Assembly (NCBI RefSeq): GCF_014207535.1
Contig: NZ_JACHGK010000041.1
Location: 1-7,799, forward strand
Length of the DNA stretch: 7,799 bases
Direction: 5' to 3'
Source: Bacillus benzoevorans
GTDB taxonomy: Bacteria > Bacillota > Bacilli > Bacillales > Cytobacillaceae
Part shown: one piece after another, positions 5,152 through 7,799 of the stretch
Layout: each line of letters opens with the position of its first letter
How positions within the stretch are numbered: the first letter of the stretch is position 1
Position numbers and translations under genes: made by a program
The notes under the pieces: model-generated
What the model saw: only the letters and a program-made list of their open reading frames with translations
Databases searched by the model: none
What the model was told of the DNA's origin: nothing

Positions 5152-5336
5152 GGCTGTGTTAAAGGTCAATGTGGATTTTTTGTCCCTTGTTGATTGGAGA
5201 GGAAGGCACGAAGACTCCCGCGGGAGAAGCGAGACAGACGAGACCCCGCAGGCACGAAGTGTCGAGGAGGCTCGTCTGTCTCCCGCAGAACCGTGCGTGC
5301 CTGGAACGGAAATCAACAATCAAGTTTAACAGAGCC
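5152..5336. mobile_element. 185-bp MITE-like palindromic repeat inserted in the ilvB leader
   Basis: The ends are inverted repeats, GGCTGTGTTAAA (5152-5163) and TTTAACAGAGCC (5325-5336), matching at 11 of 12 positions. Inside are nested inverted pairs: TTGTTGATT with AATCAACAA (5187-5195, 5311-5319), GAGACAGACGAG with CTCGTCTGTCTC (5231-5242, 5271-5282), and the palindrome CTCCCGCGGGAG (5215-5226). It is far more GC-rich than its surroundings and has no transposase, so it would be non-autonomous. The inner sequence resembles a repeat I associate with intergenic DNA of many Bacillus genomes. An 8-bp duplication would fit mobilisation by an IS6- or ISL3-type transposase, but this is inference. 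It lies between the second T-box terminator and the ilvB ribosome binding site, so it is transcribed as part of the leader. Confidence 0.8.
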
Positions 5337-5344
5337 ATTTTTTA
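5337..5344. repeat. Right target-site duplication of the MITE-like element
   Basis: An ATTTTTTA copy directly abuts the right inverted repeat. Removing the element plus one copy would join the T tract of the T-box 2 terminator to the A/T-rich sequence just upstream of ilvB. Confidence 0.65.
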
Positions 5345-5382
5345 AATAAATTCAATCATAATCTTTTGGAGGATGATGACTA

Positions 5383-7119
5383 ATGAACACTGAAAGTACA
5401 ATGATTTTATCAAGCAAAGAATATCGTGAAAAGTTGTTACAGCCTGATTGCATAAACGGGTCTGAAATTTTACTTCGTTCCCTGCTATTAGAAGGAGTAG
5501 ATTGTGTCTTCGGTTATCCCGGGGGAGCTGTATTGTACATTTATGATGCAATGCATGGAAACAAAGATTTTAATCACGTTTTAACACGTCATGAGCAGGG
5601 AGCGATTCATGCAGCAGATGGCTATGCAAGGGCAACGGGCAAACCTGGTGTATGTCTTGCTACATCGGGTCCAGGTGCAACCAATCTCGTGACGGGAATT
5701 GCCACAGCTTATATGGACTCCGTTCCAATGATTATTATCACCGGCAATGTTGCGACTTCTGCAATCGGAAGTGATGCTTTCCAGGAAGCCGATATTATTG
5801 GAATTACGATGCCTATAACCAAACACAGCTATCAGGTACGGGATGTTGAGGACCTTCCAAGAATCATTCGTGAGGCATTTTATATCGCGTCCACTGGCAG
5901 AAAAGGGCCTGTGTTGATTGACATTCCAAAGGATGTTTCATCTAACAAAACGACCTTTAACTATCCAGAGGAAATTGAAATCCGCGGCTATCAGCCTAAC
6001 CCTCAGCTTGACATGCCACAGGTGGAAAATTTGCTAAAAGCAATCGAAGAAGCAAAACGTCCGGTAATAATTGCTGGTGCTGGTGTCGTTCATTCTGGAG
6101 CACATAAGGAACTAATAGAATTTGTCAATAAAACACAAATACCTGTCACAACTACCCTTCTTGGATTAGGTGGATTTCCAAGTGCCCACCCGTTATGGAT
6201 GGGGATGCCAGGTATGCACGGAACGTATACAGCGAATACGGCAATACAAAATAGTGATTTGTTAATAAGTATTGGTGCCCGCTTTGATGATCGGGTAACG
6301 ATGAAATTGGATGGGTTTGCGCCGAATGCAAAGATTGCTCACATCGATATCGACAGAGCTGAAATCGGAAAAAACATTAAAACCGAATTCCCTTGTGTTG
6401 GTGATATAAAGACAGTGTTGGCATTAGCTAACGAAACAGTCAAGCCTGCACAATCGAATGAATGGAACAATCAAATCATGGAAAATAAACAGAAGTTTCC
6501 GTTGAAATATCAAGATGATGATCAAGTATTAAAGCCACAGTATGTGATTGAAATGATTAACGAAACAACAGGCGGAGAAGCCATTATCACTACCGATGTA
6601 GGGCAGCATCAAATGTGGGCAGCCCAATTCTATAAATTCAATCACCCTCGCTCCATCATTACTTCAGGAGGTCTGGGTACGATGGGGTTTGGTTTGCCTT
6701 CCGCCATTGGAGCACAAATTGGAAATCCGAATCGTTTGGTTATTTCCATTAATGGAGATGGCGGCATGCAAATGTGTGCTCAGGAATTAGCCATTTGCGC
6801 CATTCATAACATCCCGGTAAAAGTGGTAATCATCAATAATCAAGTGCTGGGCATGGTACGGCAATGGCAGGAATTCGTATATGATGAACGTTATAGCCAT
6901 ATAGACTTATCTGGAAGTGTAGACTTTGTTCAATTGGCAAAAGCATATGGAGTAAAAGGACTTCGGGCACAAACAAAGGAAGAAGCTCAGGAAGTGTGGA
7001 AAGAAGCGTTAGAGACTCCGGGGCCAGTCTTAATTGACTTCGTTGTACCTACAAAAGAGATAGTCTTACCAATGGTTTTACAAGGAACAACACTTAGCGA
7101 AATGAAGATGGAGGGATAA
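5383..7119 (+). CDS. ilvB: Acetohydroxyacid (acetolactate) synthase large subunit
   Basis: This is the catalytic subunit of the ThDP-, FAD- and Mg-dependent enzyme that makes 2-acetolactate from two pyruvates, or 2-aceto-2-hydroxybutyrate from pyruvate and 2-oxobutyrate. It is the first shared step of Val, Leu and Ile synthesis and is cytoplasmic. The N-terminal ThDP (PYR) domain spans about 24-185 with FGYPGGAVLYIYD and catalytic Glu71 in TRHEQGAIHAADGYAR. The central domain is about 205-345. The C-terminal PP domain from about 390 carries the ThDP/Mg motif GDG (458-460) to NN (485-486). GMVRQWQ with Trp495 is typical of AHAS. The length, 578 residues, is normal. GGAGG (5368-5372) lies 10 bases before the ATG. 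Control is by the two upstream T-boxes. Coupling to ilvN argues for the anabolic enzyme rather than catabolic AlsS. Confidence 0.97.
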   Translation: MNTESTMILSSKEYREKLLQPDCINGSEILLRSLLLEGVDCVFGYPGGAVLYIYDAMHGNKDFNHVLTRHEQGAIHAADGYARATGKPGVCLATSGPGATNLVTGIATAYMDSVPMIIITGNVATSAIGSDAFQEADIIGITMPITKHSYQVRDVEDLPRIIREAFYIASTGRKGPVLIDIPKDVSSNKTTFNYPEEIEIRGYQPNPQLDMPQVENLLKAIEEAKRPVIIAGAGVVHSGAHKELIEFVNKTQIPVTTTLLGLGGFPSAHPLWMGMPGMHGTYTANTAIQNSDLLISIGARFDDRVTMKLDGFAPNAKIAHIDIDRAEIGKNIKTEFPCVGDIKTVLALANETVKPAQSNEWNNQIMENKQKFPLKYQDDDQVLKPQYVIEMINETTGGEAIITTDVGQHQMWAAQFYKFNHPRSIITSGGLGTMGFGLPSAIGAQIGNPNRLVISINGDGGMQMCAQELAICAIHNIPVKVVIINNQVLGMVRQWQEFVYDERYSHIDLSGSVDFVQLAKAYGVKGLRAQTKEEAQEVWKEALETPGPVLIDFVVPTKEIVLPMVLQGTTLSEMKMEG

Positions 7120-7124
7120 ATATC

Positions 7125-7601
7125 ATGGAAAATCAAAATACAATCTCATTATTAGTTAAAGATCATCCGGGCGTTATGCAAAGAATAACAAGTCTTTTTA
7201 CCAGGCGTGGATATAATATGGAAAGCATAACAGTCGGAGCCTCTGAAGAAACCGGTTTATCCCGAATCACCATCGTTACCGCTTGTGATGAAAGTCAAGC
7301 AGATCAGATCATCTTTCAGTTGCAAAAATTAGTGGAAGTCGTTGAAGCAACACTTCTCAGACCGAGAAAAACGGTTACTCGCGAATTAGCTCTTATGAAA
7401 ATGAATGTAGAGCCAAATCGGTATAGCGAAATTTTCAAGCTAGTGGAAAGAATTCATGTTACTGTGTTAGACATCGGTTCAAAGACAATGATTATTCAGG
7501 CTGTTGGAGATACAGAAAGGATTAATGAAATTGTAGAACAGTTGACACCTTATGGAATATTTCAGTTGTCTCGAACTGGTGTAATGGCAATGGAAAAGTA
7601 A
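7125..7601 (+). CDS. ilvN: Acetohydroxyacid synthase small (regulatory) subunit
   Basis: This subunit binds and activates the large subunit and gives feedback inhibition by branched-chain amino acids, typically valine. The N-terminal ACT domain spans about residues 5-78: NTISLLVKDHPGVMQRITSL, then FTRRGYNMESITVG and SRITIV. The C-terminal small-subunit domain spans about 84-157 (TRELALMKM, then YGIFQLSRTGVMAM). At 158 residues it has the usual length for a bacterial IlvN/IlvH. The ribosome binding site GGAGGGA lies within the last codons of ilvB, 8 bases before the ATG, and only 5 bases separate the genes, so the two are translationally coupled. The gene is also called ilvH in Bacillus. Confidence 0.96.
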   Translation: MENQNTISLLVKDHPGVMQRITSLFTRRGYNMESITVGASEETGLSRITIVTACDESQADQIIFQLQKLVEVVEATLLRPRKTVTRELALMKMNVEPNRYSEIFKLVERIHVTVLDIGSKTMIIQAVGDTERINEIVEQLTPYGIFQLSRTGVMAMEK

Positions 7602-7736
7602 AGTTAAAGCTACAGTAGTGTTGCTCAAAAATAAAGATTAATCACAGACATCTCGCTAACAGGAATTCTGCTTTAAATAAAATGAACCCGTTTTGAAAAA
7701 ATACTTATCAAGACCTAAATTATTAAAGATCCCTAA

Positions 7737-7789
7737 AAATAAAGAAGAACACATATTATACATGACTAATATGTGTTCTTCCTTTATTT
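7737..7789 (+). terminator. Long hairpin after ilvN, probable terminator
   Basis: AAGAACACATATTA (7745-7758) pairs perfectly with TAATATGTGTTCTT (7767-7780) around an 8-base loop. The stem is extended by AAATAAAG on CTTTATTT with one bulged C. It is AT-rich and the T tail (CTTTATTTCATTT) is weak, so it could also be a processing or stability element. The 135 bases between ilvN and this hairpin show no gene. Confidence 0.6.
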
Positions 7790-7799
7790 CATTTAAGTG

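Noticed and set aside
5342..5826. Minus-strand frames over the start of ilvB
   Set aside because: They are reverse-complement shadows of a certain gene, with Cys- and Arg-rich unnatural composition and no ribosome binding sites.
1..7799. tRNA, rRNA, CRISPR array, transposase or phage genes
   Set aside because: None is visible on either strand. The only repeats are the T-box duplication, the MITE-like element and the terminator-like hairpins.

Overview
The window looks like chromosome from a low-GC, spore-forming Firmicute of the Bacillus type. The evidence is AGGAGG-like ribosome binding sites, T-box leaders ahead of branched-chain amino acid genes, DUF3231 and DUF2691 family proteins, and a GC-rich palindromic repeat of a kind common in Bacillus intergenic DNA. 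Species cannot be fixed from this sequence.

Left half, minus strand (about 1-4200). These are small, poorly characterised genes, most followed by their own hairpin terminator. In transcription order (right to left) they are: a DUF3231 two-domain helical protein (start placed at 4133); a 51-residue membrane peptide (2949-3104); a 43-residue truncated membrane-protein fragment (2808-2939); a strong hairpin (2674-2710); a 353-residue multi-pass membrane protein (start placed at 2552, just after an extended -10 promoter); a terminator (1423-1455); a DUF2691 protein (893-1360); a weak terminator (822-852); and a 201-residue unknown protein (GTG start placed at 751). An incomplete, possibly frameshifted reading frame touches the left edge. 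Three start sites differ from the longest open frame, because strong ribosome binding sites, promoters or terminators lie inside the longer frames.

Right half, plus strand (4448-7799). A consensus promoter (TTGACA, 17-base spacer, TAAAAT) reads into two consecutive, near-identical T-box riboswitches, each with its own terminator. Both appear to carry a GUC (valine) specifier. A 185-bp MITE-like palindromic element follows, flanked by an 8-bp direct repeat, inserted just after the second terminator. Then come ilvB and ilvN, the large and regulatory subunits of acetohydroxyacid synthase, translationally coupled. A hairpin follows ilvN, and no ilvC is seen in the remaining 198 bases.

How it works together: uncharged tRNA (probably tRNA-Val) must stabilise the antiterminator at both T-boxes before polymerase reaches ilvBN. 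Synthesis of the first common enzyme of the Val/Leu/Ile pathway would thus pass two serial checkpoints. The most noteworthy points are the tandem T-boxes, the fresh-looking mobile element inside the ilvB leader, and the two overlooked small membrane reading frames behind the DUF3231 gene.
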